DNA of 64,000 nucleotides from Enoplosus armatus (lineage: Eukaryota; Chordata; Actinopteri; Centrarchiformes; Enoplosidae): assembly GCF_043641665.1 (NCBI RefSeq), contig NC_092181.1:1025001-1089000 (forward strand), in the 5' to 3' direction. The position numbers and the translations under genes were made by a program. The stretch's first letter is position 1; each line of letters starts with the position of its first letter. The notes below the pieces were generated by a model, which was given only the letters and a program-made list of their open reading frames with translations, made no database searches and had not been told where the DNA came from. This document shows, piece after piece, positions 1-11,480 of the stretch.

Positions 1-3000
1 CACAATCGAAACACAAATGATTATCCCATCAGTATTCACAGCCAGGCACTCTCCCCGCTGCCGTCTACCTCTCTGCTGCCCATGTGTAGCCGTTTCTCTC
101 CGTCTCATTTTTCACATTTTGCATCTCTTTTTCAGCCCACCTCCAACTCCCCCGCTGAAAGGCTCGATAAATTACAGAATGAAAGAATGAAATGACTTAA
201 AGCCGCAAGTTTGACATGGAGTCTGGTCGCGTAGCCTATATGTGCTCGGTATTTTGGAGTCTCCTCAAAATACATGCACATGGGATGGGAAGGGAAGAGG
301 CAGATGGAGGAGAGGTTAAAGGGGAAATACAGTGAGGGGCCTTTAAGGAGCTTTCTTCTTGCTACCAAGATCAAAATGTGTGGTAGTCTGAGTCTAACTC
401 CTACACTCTCAAGTTAACACACACGTAGAAATCACATGGATGGATGGACAAACACACACCAAGACGCTGCACTGTATTGATTAACAGCGCCCTGTGAAAC
501 TGAGAGCAAATAATGTGGCTCCCTGCAGAGAGAGCCATTTTAAGGCTGACCTTTGTTGGGAAGGGATGCTGTGAATTCATTGGCATAGTTAAAAAGTGTT
601 TTTGCTAAACGCAACCTGAGCAGAGATCAGCGAGCAGATACTTCAGACGTGGCTCTGTGAACGCTTTCAGTGAGGATAGAAGACTGTTGTGCAATAGTAG
701 GCGCCTCTCTTTTTAAAGCAGGACTACTTGGGTTTTCGAAAACAATTCCATGTTGCTCTCTTTCACAAAATGTATTTACACAGCGTAATGTGTAAGTCTA
801 ATGTGCTGCAACAAGCCTGTGTTATCGCTTCATGTGAAGGAACAATGCCAACATGGGGGCAAAGTTCAGCCAGAGCCGCCACTTTTCCCCTTGAACCAAC
901 AAAGGAATATTTGTCCACCACCAGATTTCTCTTGAGCAATTCACATTTCACAGCTCAAATATTTACAAATGCACTCTCTCAGGGGAGCATTAAACTCAAT
1001 TTGTGGGTAAGCGCTCTTCGGGAGAGGCCGTGCTGCAGGACATTGTTTAATTTCCAAAAAAAAACGCAGCATGAGGCACACTGATTCTGCGCTGAAGCAA
1101 ATGAACGAAGGCAGTCAGTCGAAGTGAGAAAGCACAGATCTCCTCGCGCTCTATTTGGACGCGTTACGATATGCAGCTGTTTTTGTAATGACTTTTTCAA
1201 TTGTGCACAACATCCCAGGGGTTCCAAACCCATATTCTCCCAGACGCTCCACTGTTTAATGTACACACTGCTTGTACACGCTGCCTTTTGATTTGCTGGG
1301 AACGTTCCAGAGAGAATACCGGTGGTTTTCTTCCATTTGTGTTTGCCAGCCACATAACCCAATTCACCTATAAATATGGGCTATCATGTCCATTTTCCAT
1401 GCCTGGGCCCCAGACTAATTTACCACTGGCATTGATATGAAAGATGAGCCTTTTGTCTCAGGGAAATAGGATTATTGTCATTGATGGGAAGAGGCAGAAT
1501 CACATCAGCTTTGACAAAAAAGAGGATTGCTACATGAGAAGATGACAGACGGCAGAATGCAGTTTTGGGTAGGATGTAATATATACAGGAATTAGCAGGG
1601 CAGAGCTTGTAGAGGTCTCCAGATCTTGTCATGCAAATAGAGCAGAAGGCTTTAGCATATAGATGAGATGGACTTTGTGTTCCCGCCAAAGTGGCTTGTG
1701 TACTCACTTCACTCTCTTTGAATTTCTCTGTCTGTCTCTTTCACTCGCTCTGCCTCAGACACACGACACACACACACCTGCTGCTCGTGAACCTTTGGCT
1801 CTGGTCTCAATTAGCTGTTTGTTTTCACAATATCAAATCATCTCCGGGAGTTTACCTGCTACTTTTTGTGTCTCTCCCCGCCTCTGTCTTTCTGTTTTCT
1901 CCTTCCTTTCCCGCTGTCTCCTTTCTCTCGTTATTACATTTCCACCAACATTTTCTCTCCCATGAAACAAATGGGATCTATGTCATGATAACGCCCACAT
2001 ATTAGATTATAATCTATGTCGTTTGGATTCATGCTCTCTAGCACGCCCCCTACAATTTTCCATGGTACTGATAATTACCTATAATGCATTTCTTTTCTGT
2101 GGTTTGCAGGCTTCTAGTCCTGCTCTTAGTTCCACCGAAAGGTTTAAACTGTACACGAAATACACTCTGAATTAATCATATTTACCAGGCGCTGACGTGA
2201 CTACCATTGTGCTCGTGCTGTGTTTATAGTGAGCACCTATGCAGAAACATGGCCCGAGGGATGGACACATGGATGGATGACAGTGGGTGAGGCATTGAGA
2301 TAACGAGGGGATTCCACCTTGCCATGACATGAAATGACTGAATGTGTGCTGTAATTATATTCTTATAATGCGACGTCTTACAGGAGATTGCCACTCAAGT
2401 TAAGACTACAGCTCAGGTACATGTGCAGGAGAGCAGATCTGAAAACAGTGAGGCTCCTGTCTGTCAGATGAAAGTAAGAACAAGAACGTAGGAGTGGAAC
2501 AAACCACAGAAACTAGGTTACGCAGCGACTACAAATGTACTGAAAGCTGAACACGGAGAGACTTTTGCATGACCGCACTTGTTGAGCCAGTATACTTTGT
2601 TTGCTTAATATTGTTGTTATTCTAACTCTGCCTTGACTTGACCACACTTTTTGGCTGAGGATGGACGCCACAGTATCGTAAGGCTGAGGGGCCACAGTAG
2701 AAATGCACTCTTTATGTATAGATGGCGTCGTTAAAATTTCTCAACCTCGGCTCGTATGGTTAACAACGAACAGGAGACTCACAATGAACGAGAAGAGTAA
2801 TTGAACCAAACACATCTCATTGTTGCTATGGCAACTTTTTTTTTCTAAACTCGCTCAGTTTTTTATGCTTCTTTACAGCTGAACAAAGCAAGTTTTGTAT
2901 GTCCCATCAGGCCACATCTTAAAGGCCCTGAAACCTTCTTGTCAATGACTTTCTTACTATGAGCGACATAAATAGACAATTTCTGCCAGAGTTAGAACAG

Positions 3001-4212
3001 TGTTGGTTCTTTCACAAGAGAGACTTCTGTGTTTGAGGTTTTTTCTCTGTGCACTTGGGCCTCAGATGGAAAAAGATGATGTCACTACATACACGCACCA
3101 ATCAGTTTTTTAAATCAATGAACAGAAACTTCTGACCTTCTGTCCAGGGTGCCACTAATTGGCATTAGAGAAACAAACTACAGAGCAACAGTATGAAATA
3201 TTCAAAGATAAACATCAAAAACAAATGATTTTTGTCTGTCTGTCTCTTTAAAACACAAACACTTGTCATGACGAACGCAACGAGCTACTGTTCACAAAGC
3301 AGCTGCTTTCACTAAGTCACTGTCATTAGGGGCTGCAGCGATGAAACAGCAGAGTGCTCAGGTATAATCTCCTTCAAACGCCCACCGGCCTGTCCATCAG
3401 TACACACTAGACAGTCATTACAGACACTACAGCAACCCACTTCAACTGCCCTCTCTGCCTCACTCTGACTTCGATGTTCCCGTGTCAGCGAACAGATATT
3501 CTTCTCGGCTGTCCATCACTCGTGGAGAGGCAGGAAGTTCCAGCACAAAGAGCCTGAATAATGGAGAGGGAGGGAGAGCGACTCTTTGTCGCTCTTATCT
3601 GGGATAATTACAGAGCCACACAGTGTGCCAGGGGCTAGAAATGTGTTGGCTGTTTTTTTAATCTTCCACCTCTGTTAAACAGTCTCTCATAATACTCTTT
3701 TAATCATCGTTGTGCCAAAACACCCCTGGGATGTATCAGCTGGTTGACTTGGTGATTGATGTGTGACTACCGCCTGTGTTGTGTGTCCATCAGGGTAATT
3801 GGTTCTTTACAGTCGGCATGCATGCATATAGCGCTAAACGGACTAATCAATTAATCAATTATTCAATTGTTTTGATAATTTAGTTGTTTATTCTGTTCAT
3901 TTGATGTGTTGAGGCAATGTACTGGTATGCATAATCATAGCTGTCCAATGCAAACCATAAATCTGGTGATTTTTCAGAGAAACTGCGGGATTAAGTGTTC
4001 CTTTACAGGCTGAGAAAATTCACCTTCTTCAGCTAAATAAACCAATTAAAACTCCACTGTATTATCAGAAAGATGTGTTGTCACAAAGCGGAAAGCAGAG
4101 ATGTTTTTCTTAGCTCATGAAAAGTTTACATTTTGGACATACATGGTTTTCACAGGACAGCGATGTACATCTACACATTGATACCTTCACGCTTTTCAAC
4201 CTTCACGCTTCC

Positions 4213-4311
4213 CAAAGCGCTTTATAGTTAAGGTCTCATTCACCCATTCACACATCAATGCTGCCATGCAAGGTACTGGTCTCCATCGGGAGCAATTTAG
4301 GGTTAACTGTT
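4213..4311 (+). repeat. Dispersed teleost repeat fragment (CATTCACACA-type)
   Basis: The segment runs from AAAGCGCTTTATAG through CACCCATTCACACATC and CTGCCATGCAAGGT to GGGAGCAATTTAGGGTT. I recall this word order from a very common interspersed repeat of teleost genomes. The family name is uncertain and only a fragment is present. It is preceded by a short tandem duplication of CCTTCACGCTT. Confidence 0.55.
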
Positions 4312-4659
4312 AACTGGACATGCAACCATGGTGGACCTTGAGTTGTGACTATTTTGTAAAGCATTGCAGCTCCTCCATGTTAGCAACCTTTCAACAATAA
4401 AGCTGTTGGGCTGTTCATCTGATCAAACCTGAGGTTTTTTTGAAACAAGAGTGAGTAACACAAGTCAACCGAGATGTTAAACATGAAACAATAGTCTGTT
4501 TTATCAATCTACGCCTCCACTTACTCTTTAGATTCTGGTGGGCAAACTGTGAGTAGTAAACTACATTTTAACACATTTTCCCTTAAATTGTAGGCGTAAT
4601 TAACGTCAACGCCCCAGCTGCTCAGGATTTTCTCGTATTTATATTACTGTAAATTAGAT

Positions 4660-4815
4660 ATTTATGTGTCTTGGTCGGTCAAAAACAAGCCATTTTAAGA
4701 CATCTTCAGCTTTGAGAAATTTTATTGGCATTATCGCTGTTTTATGACATTTTACAGACCAAATGATTTATCAATTAATTAAAAGAAGATTAACAGAAAA
4801 TAATCATGAGATGCA
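4660..4815 (-). repeat. Fragment of ATTAATCGATT-type AT-rich element
   Basis: On the minus strand this reads TTGATAAATCATTTGGTCTGTAAAATGTCA followed by an AAATGGCTTGTTTTTGACC-like stretch. It matches the layout of the elements at 20.3 kb and 45.9 kb, where a TAAT-rich end is followed by GTCTxxxAAATGTCA. It looks like a degenerate non-autonomous DNA element common in fishes. A TAAT-rich end in the other orientation sits at about 3840-3900, so the element may have been interrupted by the repeat at 4213-4311. Confidence 0.45.
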
Positions 4816-5261
4816 ATCCTACATTCTTCAAAGTGCTGCTTGTTATAAAAGTGAGCTTGATCGGCATGAGAATAGAGACACACACTATTCATATTGTATG
4901 AAAAGCTGTATGTGTGACGTTGTATATGTGATTACTGTTCTAATCATTACTGTTGTGCGTTTTTTTGTACTTGTACCACATATTTCTTTCAAACTCTGGA
5001 AGTTGTTTAAATGTCTGCAATTTAAAACTATTTTTGATGTTCTTTTCATGTCCAAAATTGCCCATTTTGGAATTTGAGCTCCTGCTGCTCCAACTCCCAA
5101 ATGTTTTTTGTTTTTTTATGCCGGGCACTGCGACGTCAAAAACTGCTCAGTCTCCTTTGTTCAGCCAAAGCGAATTACCTCGCAGGCCTAATAATCATGT
5201 CGCATAATGCTGTGTGGTCTCTGGGACGTTAGGAGCTGATTGCTCTCGATCGTAATGAGCT

Positions 5262-5300
5262 CCTGGAAAATAGATTTGTCTAGACAAATTATTTTCCAGG
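5262..5300. repeat. 39-bp near-perfect palindrome
   Basis: The arms begin CCTGGAAAATA and end TATTTTCCAGG. The 16-bp core ATTTGTCTAGACAAAT is a perfect palindrome centred on TCTAGA. All remaining bases pair except one unpaired G at 5273. It lies in unique-looking, TAAT-rich DNA rather than in a recognisable transposon end. Confidence 0.85.
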
Positions 5301-6254
5301 GAAATATCCGCTGCCCAGCGTTGTTTTGTGTCTCCAATCAGACCCAGAGGCCTGACAGCTAATCAGCCCGCCGTTAATGATGCTGGGACTCCATTTTAAA
5401 TGATACCTCTGAAAGACTCTTTAAGAGGAGCTGACAGCCAACTATGAGCCGGCTGTAAGAAAATATGATCCTACTTCCATAATATGTTCTTGGATGGTGT
5501 AAAGCATCATTTGGATGACAAGTACAGACCTCCTGTGAAATTGCCACATTTAAGACGAGCAAATAAAAGTCGGGGCAAACAACAGTGAGTCATCCGTGAC
5601 ACTGTGAATAATCATGTATATTGCAGCCACCTCGAATGGGCGGATGTCACACTGAAAAAATAAAAAACAAAAAAGATGTACAGGTTGTAGCATGTGGGTG
5701 CCTCAGTCAACATCCATCGTCATCGTGACCTTTTCACCCCGGCCACCTACAGTACACGTGCAGACACGCCCCTCCTCCCACATCTACATGTTATAACACC
5801 CACACACAAACACTTGCACAGAAACAAACACAGACTGTCATCTCAAATGTGAAGCAGCCAAGTCAAATGCAACTTCATCCACCCCGACGCCAAATGCATC
5901 CTCCAACTGCAAATGATTGTTTGTCCTGTATGATTTTTGTGGCTGCTGACATTTTGTCCCTGTCTCTTTGAATGGTAGCTGCACTTAGCCACCATGCTCA
6001 GCCTTTTGGAGACGGATGTGCACTCTAACCTGATGATCCATGCCCCGATTCCCAGAGGCTAAGTGTGTGTGTGTGTGGAGAGGGCTCTGCTGACTTCAAC
6101 AGCTGGCTTCTTCCAATAGGCTGTCAGCAAGCACATCCGCCTAATGATATCACTGCTGCATGTTGATGTGTGAGGCACAGAGAGGCAGACAGAAAAGAAA
6201 AAACGACTTCACTGAATGTCCACTGACAAACCCCCTGTGTTGCTTTACAATGTT

Positions 6255-6545
6255 AAAGGATAGGTTCCCATTTCTTCAAGTCTGTCCATATGTACATGGA
6301 AAGGGTCATTGGTCGTTGTAATTGTTCCTCCTGTCTAGTTGTGGCCTGGACGAGATTACAGGTGATGGTGGACAAAATCCACAATCCTTGTTCGGTGCAA
6401 AAATGCAGTCAAAAGTTTGGCAGAAGCTGAAATGGGGCTTCGACAGTCTTAGTTATCCCAATCAAGTGACTAGCTTCCAAAGCTAGTCCTTTTAGTGTGA
6501 AGGAATCACCGTCCGTGAAAAAGGAAAAGTCTAACTCTGGAGGAT
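6255..6545 (+). repeat. Dispersed repeat, copy 1 (GACAAAATCCAC family)
   Basis: The segment begins AGGATAGGTTCCCATTT and contains TTCAAGTCTGTC, GTAATTGTTCCTCCTG, GACAAAATCCAC and AAAGTTTGGCAGAAGCTGAA. A second copy of the same family in the same orientation lies at 48384-48610 in rbm20 intron 11. It resembles a dispersed repeat I recall from percomorph fishes. No coding capacity is visible. Confidence 0.6.
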
Positions 6546-8312
6546 GGATCATTTGAACAACTCAGACAGCAAGAAGCCTAAATTTAGCTTTATTAGTTAA
6601 AGCAAGCCTATGTGAATGTTCCTCACCACTGTGGGGCAATTACTTGATTATGGTAAATGCAACTGTAATGAAAACTGTATCTAATGTTTGCTAACGTTTG
6701 CTAACATATAGCTACTGGTCATATCAGACAATGCCAGGCTGTATCTGCAAACCCCAGGAGTCTATTCAACGGAGGAAAGGATGCGTTTTATTGCTTATGT
6801 ACTCAACTTTTTATTTGTAAGAGGAAGAATGTGTCATTTCTTTCAAAAGCTACATAGTCTTGCTTTACGTATGTATTTTTACACAGAACAAGGACCATCT
6901 CTTAGACTGGATTTGTTGTCACTGTAAGTATGGAAGGAAGCACGATCACAGCAATCAATAACTCTTCCAATGCACTGCTAGTATTGTGTTACGACATACA
7001 TGTGAACATGTCCTTTAAAAATGGCAGCTTTGTCAGTGTGAGAATACATTTAAAGGCCTTTACTCCTAAATTAATTCACCTTACTTTCAAGTTTAGTTTT
7101 CTGAGATGGTCTCTCTTTTTTGAATTTTCTTTCTCAAGTTGGCTCCTAATGTTTGGATTTTTCTGAAGTTTTTAAACGTGAAGCATCAGCATGACCACAA
7201 ACATCGTCTGTCCAGTGGGAGATCACCCGGCGTGTTTACATGGGCTGCAAATAACACGTGCACATTCTCACACACACTCCCGTCTTTCTCACAGACTCAC
7301 ACGTAAGCGTGCCGGGAAACACTCCACCAGCTGAATAGTGAGCACATGCCAGGCTCTGCTCGACTGTCTGAGAAACTCCCAGAAGAACCATTTAGCTTTC
7401 TGAGGATAGTGCTGCTCGAGCGCCCTCCTGACTGTCAAAAGGAATGCATTTACTTACACTCCCTCCGCCGGGAAAAGCTATACTCTTTGTATTCACCGCA
7501 CAGATGATAGTCACTCTTTTATTTTAATCACCCATTCTCCTGGACTTGATAGAGGGAGCAGAGCAAAGAGAGCGAGTGAGCGAGAGACCAGTCAATCTGG
7601 TTCTGGTTTGACAGGCTCCACGTCTTTACTTAATGATGCACACCGCGGTAACACAAAACGGCAAATGAACCGTTACTTCTCCACTTCCCGTGCTTCGCAT
7701 TACAACTGTATTCATCATCCACAGCTGATTCGTAAACTGCCTGTGAGATCCGAAGCTTAAGCAAACACACAGTTGGAAGGAGAAAAAAAAGATGAACGTA
7801 ATTTAATTTTGGGAATCTGACATCTCAGACAACAGACCTCCATCTAATCACAAACACCATTAATCCAACGGCCAAAGAACATTTGCACATATTCCATTCA
7901 GGCTCATTAAGAGCTGAGCTCCTTGTTAATCTCTTGCAAAGGTCAGATTCACCGGACCGGTGAATTTACACTTTTCTGTTGGAGTGCAGCCCAAGGGCCG
8001 GCTCTGGTCTCCAATTCACTGCACGAGAGGACTTGTGGGTTTGACCTCCTGCTCCCAGTGTTCACACCTTCACACGGATCACAGGTCAGACAGCTTTATC
8101 ATTCAGGGAACTCTCTCTTAATATCGGATCATGATCTGAGAGCAAATGTTTTCTTATAAGCTGCCTCTCCCCGTGTTTCCTGGCCTCTATTGTGTGTGTG
8201 AGCATGTGACTATGTGTGTGTCGACAGAGTGTAACGTTCAAAATCAGGTAATGTCACCAACCTGATGCTTTAACTTGCTGTGGAGCCTTGAGACCAGTTC
8301 AGGAAATGGGTT

Positions 8313-8318
8313 TTTATT
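8313..8318 (-). terminator. adra2a: Candidate poly(A) signal of adra2a
   Basis: The minus strand reads AATAAA about 400 nt after the adra2a stop codon. It is the first canonical hexamer I found on the transcribed strand. The implied 3' UTR is about 8313-8716. Transcript ends are not otherwise visible. Confidence 0.45.
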
Positions 8319-8716
8319 CTTTAAAGAGACAGCATTTTTCCCACACTCTGTCATCACCATCATCATCATCATCGTCATCCCAACCACCGTTCATACAAAA
8401 TGGCACAATACTGTATCCATAACAAATAGAGACAAATATTCAGACAAGTCGTTTCGTACAACATACTGTCGTAAAAGTACAACACATATCATGACTTCAC
8501 TATGTTGGTTTCATTTATAAAAATAAAAATGACATTTACAATAAAAACATGGCTTCACTGTGGCGTTCTGTGTGATTGTGTTGAAGCTGTGGATGTTTTG
8601 AGAAGATGCTGCAGTTACACCTAGAGCGTTCACAAGCCACTGACCCATGCACAACGGTCAACATACTTTACAACTTATGTACAAAAGAAAAGTATGCACA
8701 TAAAGACCACAGTTCA

Positions 8717-9988
8717 TCATACATATCTTCTCGTGTCCCTCCTGCACAGTATCTTTTTGAACGACCTCCTAAAGTCGTTGTTGAAGATGGTGTAAATGAT
8801 GGGGTTCAGCGCGCTGTTGCAATAGCCAAACCAGAAGAAGAACTTGAACAGGGTGTCGGGCACCGTGCAGGACTTGCACAACGTCATCAGCATGTATGTA
8901 AAGAAAAAGGGAAACCAGCAGATGACAAACACTCCAATGACCACGGCCAGGACGAAGGTGAAGCGTTTCTCCCGGTTCTGGCGGCCCTTCCAGCGGCTGC
9001 CCTTTGTGCTCGGCACTCGCTTCTGGACGTCGTTGTCCCCGGGTTTGATTTGGCTCAGTTTGGTTTTCCCCTTGGCTGACTTTTTTTTGATCGAGCAGGG
9101 ATTGTTCACTTTGTGGTCGGAGGAGGATGACTCCTCAAGGTCCACCCCGTTGACCTCGCCCTTCTCCTCGTCTGCTCCTCCTCCTCCTCCCCCCACTCCC
9201 TCCTTCAGTTCGATGTCCCGCTCGCCGTTCAGCTTCTCGTGGCAGAGGCGGCCCTCAGCGTCGCCTGCGCCCACGCCGTTCTCCTTCTGGTCGGCGGCAG
9301 CGATGGTGGCCATCTTCGACATCTCCTTCCGCTTCCTGTCTCCCGGAGGCGCCCGCGTCCTCTTTTTGGCGATCTGGTAGATCCGCACGTAGACCAGGAC
9401 CATGATGACGCAAGGGAGGAAGAAGGAGCCGATGCAGGAGGAGATGACGTACCACTTAACGTTATTGATCTTACACATGGGTTCCTCCTCGCTGTTTTCT
9501 TTCTCCATGGTGATTAGAGGTGGGAAGGAGATAACCGCAGCGATGACCCACACGATGAAGATGATGCACTTGATGCGTCGTGGCGTCCTCTTCAGGTTGT
9601 ACTCGATGGCCTGCGTGATGGACCAGTAGCGGTCTAAGCTGATGGCACAGAGATGGGCAATGGAGGCGGTGCAGAAAAGAACGTCAAGTGCCAGATATAT
9701 CTCACACCACACCTCGCCAAAGTACCAGTATCCCATGAGCTCATTGGCCAAGGAGAAAGGCATCACGAGGGTAGCCACCAAAATGTCCGCCGACGCCAGA
9801 GACACCAAGAATAAGTTCTGCGGAGCCCTCAGGGCCCGGCTTGTAAACACAGCTATGACCACCAGCACGTTGCCAAACACCGTCAGCAGGATCATGATCC
9901 CCACCAGCACAGTGAGAGGCAGGGAGAGCCGGAGGCTGTACGAGACCACGTCTGGAAGAGTCTGGTTGGTCTCGTTGTCAAACCCCAT
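8717..9988 (-). CDS. adra2a: Alpha-2A adrenergic receptor (class A GPCR)
   Basis: Single-exon CDS of 423 aa. The product is a seven-helix plasma-membrane receptor for adrenaline and noradrenaline that couples to Gi/o. Visible hallmarks: two N-glycosylation sequons at N5 and N8; Asp68 in helix 2; Asp102 in helix 3 (amine contact, in LALDVLF); DRY at 119-121; helix-5 serines 184 and 188 in [14 protein letters not shown] at 357-360; NPIIY at 395-399; and Cys415 in ILCRRD, a likely palmitoylation site. The long third cytoplasmic loop carries [11 protein letters not shown], the acidic/serine GRK target typical of subtype A, plus a six-glycine run. The start is the first in-frame ATG at 9988; a GTG six codons upstream follows closely on an in-frame TAG and is not used. 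Subtype A is supported by the loop, the KPGDxxxxR/[15 protein letters not shown] region and the shoc2 neighbour. Confidence 0.97.
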   Translation of the reverse strand: MGFDNETNQTLPDVVSYSLRLSLPLTVLVGIMILLTVFGNVLVVIAVFTSRALRAPQNLFLVSLASADILVATLVMPFSLANELMGYWYFGEVWCEIYLALDVLFCTASIAHLCAISLDRYWSITQAIEYNLKRTPRRIKCIIFIVWVIAAVISFPPLITMEKENSEEEPMCKINNVKWYVISSCIGSFFLPCVIMVLVYVRIYQIAKKRTRAPPGDRKRKEMSKMATIAAADQKENGVGAGDAEGRLCHEKLNGERDIELKEGVGGGGGGADEEKGEVNGVDLEESSSSDHKVNNPCSIKKKSAKGKTKLSQIKPGDNDVQKRVPSTKGSRWKGRQNREKRFTFVLAVVIGVFVICWFPFFFTYMLMTLCKSCTVPDTLFKFFFWFGYCNSALNPIIYTIFNNDFRRSFKKILCRRDTRRYV

Positions 9989-10650
9989 CGGAGCGGATCG
10001 GCCCACTTCCTACGCAGGTTCACCTGAGGTTGACAAATATCATCACCAGGAAGGACAGAGCTAGTAGCTCACAGCAGGGCTGAGAAAGGAAGCAACTGAA
10101 TCACTCCTCTGAGGCTTTCCCGGATTTTTCTCTTTCATCATGTTCGGGCTCCTCAAGGATGAGCTCTTGTTGTTATTCATAAGGCTGTCAGTTCATCTGA
10201 AAACATGACAAATCAGGAAAAATCAGATACCTTCAATGCTATTCACACTTTCTCTTTTTCAATCAATTATGACATCTGTTAAATGTTATAACTAGCTCAA
10301 GCATTACAACAGCTCTTTTCCCTGAATAACACTGAGAAAAAAAAATAAAAAGAAAGTGCGAAATAATCTTACCTGGGGCGAAAAGCGGTGGCACAAGCTC
10401 TCCGGTGCCGGAGACGCACGGGCATTAAAGAAGCTGTCAGTGGGTAACTTCTTTGAGCAGATCAATAGGAAGCAGAGAAGCTCCATGTGGCGGATGAAGC
10501 GCGAAGTCTCCCCTCCGTGTCTCCTCTCTCTCCCCACACAATGGTCCCTGTGCTGCATGTACTTGTGCTCGGCAGCGGACCTAATAGAGCGCTAATCGTG
10601 TTATCCCGGGCGCTGCCGTGCTGCTGTCTGCGTGCGGAGTCTCTCTCCTC
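9989..10650 (-). promoter_or_regulatory. adra2a: adra2a 5' leader with probable intron and uORF
   Basis: On the minus strand a strong donor (CCCCAG|GTAAGATT) ends at 10373 and a strong acceptor (CATGTTTTCAG|ATGAAC) opens at 10196, giving a 176-nt intron at 10197-10372. An upstream ATG at 10558 opens 62 codons to the donor; after splicing the frame continues as ATG AAC TGA. This would be a 64-codon uORF ahead of the receptor start. Mammalian ADRA2A is usually described as intronless, so the intron needs transcript support. Confidence 0.5.
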
Positions 10651-10678
10651 ACTGTTAACCAGTGCGCCACTCCCTCTC

Positions 10679-10684
10679 TTTATA
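10679..10684 (-). promoter_or_regulatory. adra2a: TATA box of adra2a
   Basis: The minus strand reads GGGCTATAAAGAGAGG, a near-consensus TATA element in GC-rich surroundings about 690 bp upstream of the start codon. This implies transcription from about 10650. It is the only TATA-type promoter I see in the window. Confidence 0.6.
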
Positions 10685-11247
10685 GCCCGCACGCTGCAAA
10701 AAGTGTCCCGCTCCCCGGGTCACTGTGAGTCCACAGAGAGTCAACATCCACAGACATGTGGGTCTGACAACATGTGACACCACCGACAACAACATCAGCA
10801 TACACAGGAAGTACAGCAGAAAACATCATCAGAAATGAATTACCACACCCCGGGGGGAGAAATACATTCATTTATTCATTTATTCATTCATACATATGGC
10901 TACATGCAGGTACAGTTGTTGGACTAAATCATAGGTGCACATGCAGCCTATGATTTGGACCAAAACCATATCAAATTATAAATTAAATATGCTATAATAA
11001 CTACACTATCAGGAAGTGTCAATGCTCTACATATTTAACATGTATAACACTGACACACTCATGATAATAAAAGCAGTTCAATGAAAGTAATAAAGCAATT
11101 ATCCTCGTAATAATGTTCAATAAAGTGGTTGTTTCTGAGGTTATAGCTGGTATGTGAGGTTTGCATGAGAGTGTTTCTGTTAGTTTTGTCCCTGTTCATA
11201 CTTCAGCCTCAGTGAGTGAATAATAGAAGGAGAGCTAATGGGACGAT

Positions 11248-11480
11248 CAAGGCAAGGCCAGTTTATTCACACCTTTCAAACACAGACGCATTTCACAGAG
11301 CTTCACAGAAGGTGAGGAATTTTAAAACATATTTTAAAAAAGGAGAAATAAAATCAACAATAAGATAAAATACTAACTGACAGCTACACGGTTATAGTGC
11401 AGCAATAAGTTCCCCTAAATTCAATGAGAGAGATAGAGGTGCAGTTAAGCAGGGTTTTAATTTTAGATTTGGGGCGTATT
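11248..11480 (-). repeat. Degenerate LINE/SINE-like repeat fragment
   Basis: The segment opens CAAGGCAAGGCCAGTTTATT, then ACCTTTCAAACACAGA and CACAGAGCTTCACAGAAGG. This resembles the complement of a retroposon 3' region (AAGCACTTTG...AAATAAACTTGCCTTG) that is abundant in teleosts. It continues with AAAACATATTTTAAAA and a diverged body to about 11480. The family assignment is from memory and only approximate. Confidence 0.55.

Larger units (their letters stand above)
1..8312. other. Gene-free region downstream of adra2a
   Basis: I recognise no exon, tRNA or other RNA gene here. The open frames are short, lack family resemblance and are not flanked by consistent splice sites. The stretch holds several repeat-like segments, listed separately, and long non-repetitive stretches rich in TAAT and octamer-like motifs that could be regulatory. 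DNA around developmentally regulated receptor genes is often rich in enhancers, but that is inference. Confidence 0.6.

Noticed and set aside
1663..2005. Overlapping 100-codon plus-strand frames
   Set aside because: Low-complexity CT-rich translation (Ser/Leu/Cys). No splice or homology support.
6013..6139. Inverted CGGATGTGC / GCACATCCG pair
   Set aside because: Nine bases separated by about 110 bp; not significant in 64 kb.
8606..9380. Open frames on the plus strand across adra2a
   Set aside because: Antisense shadows of a GC-rich receptor exon. No family resemblance and no promoter or splice context.
9989..10006. Six-residue N-terminal extension of adra2a
   Set aside because: It would begin at GTG, just downstream of an in-frame TAG. 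The first in-frame ATG is at 9988.
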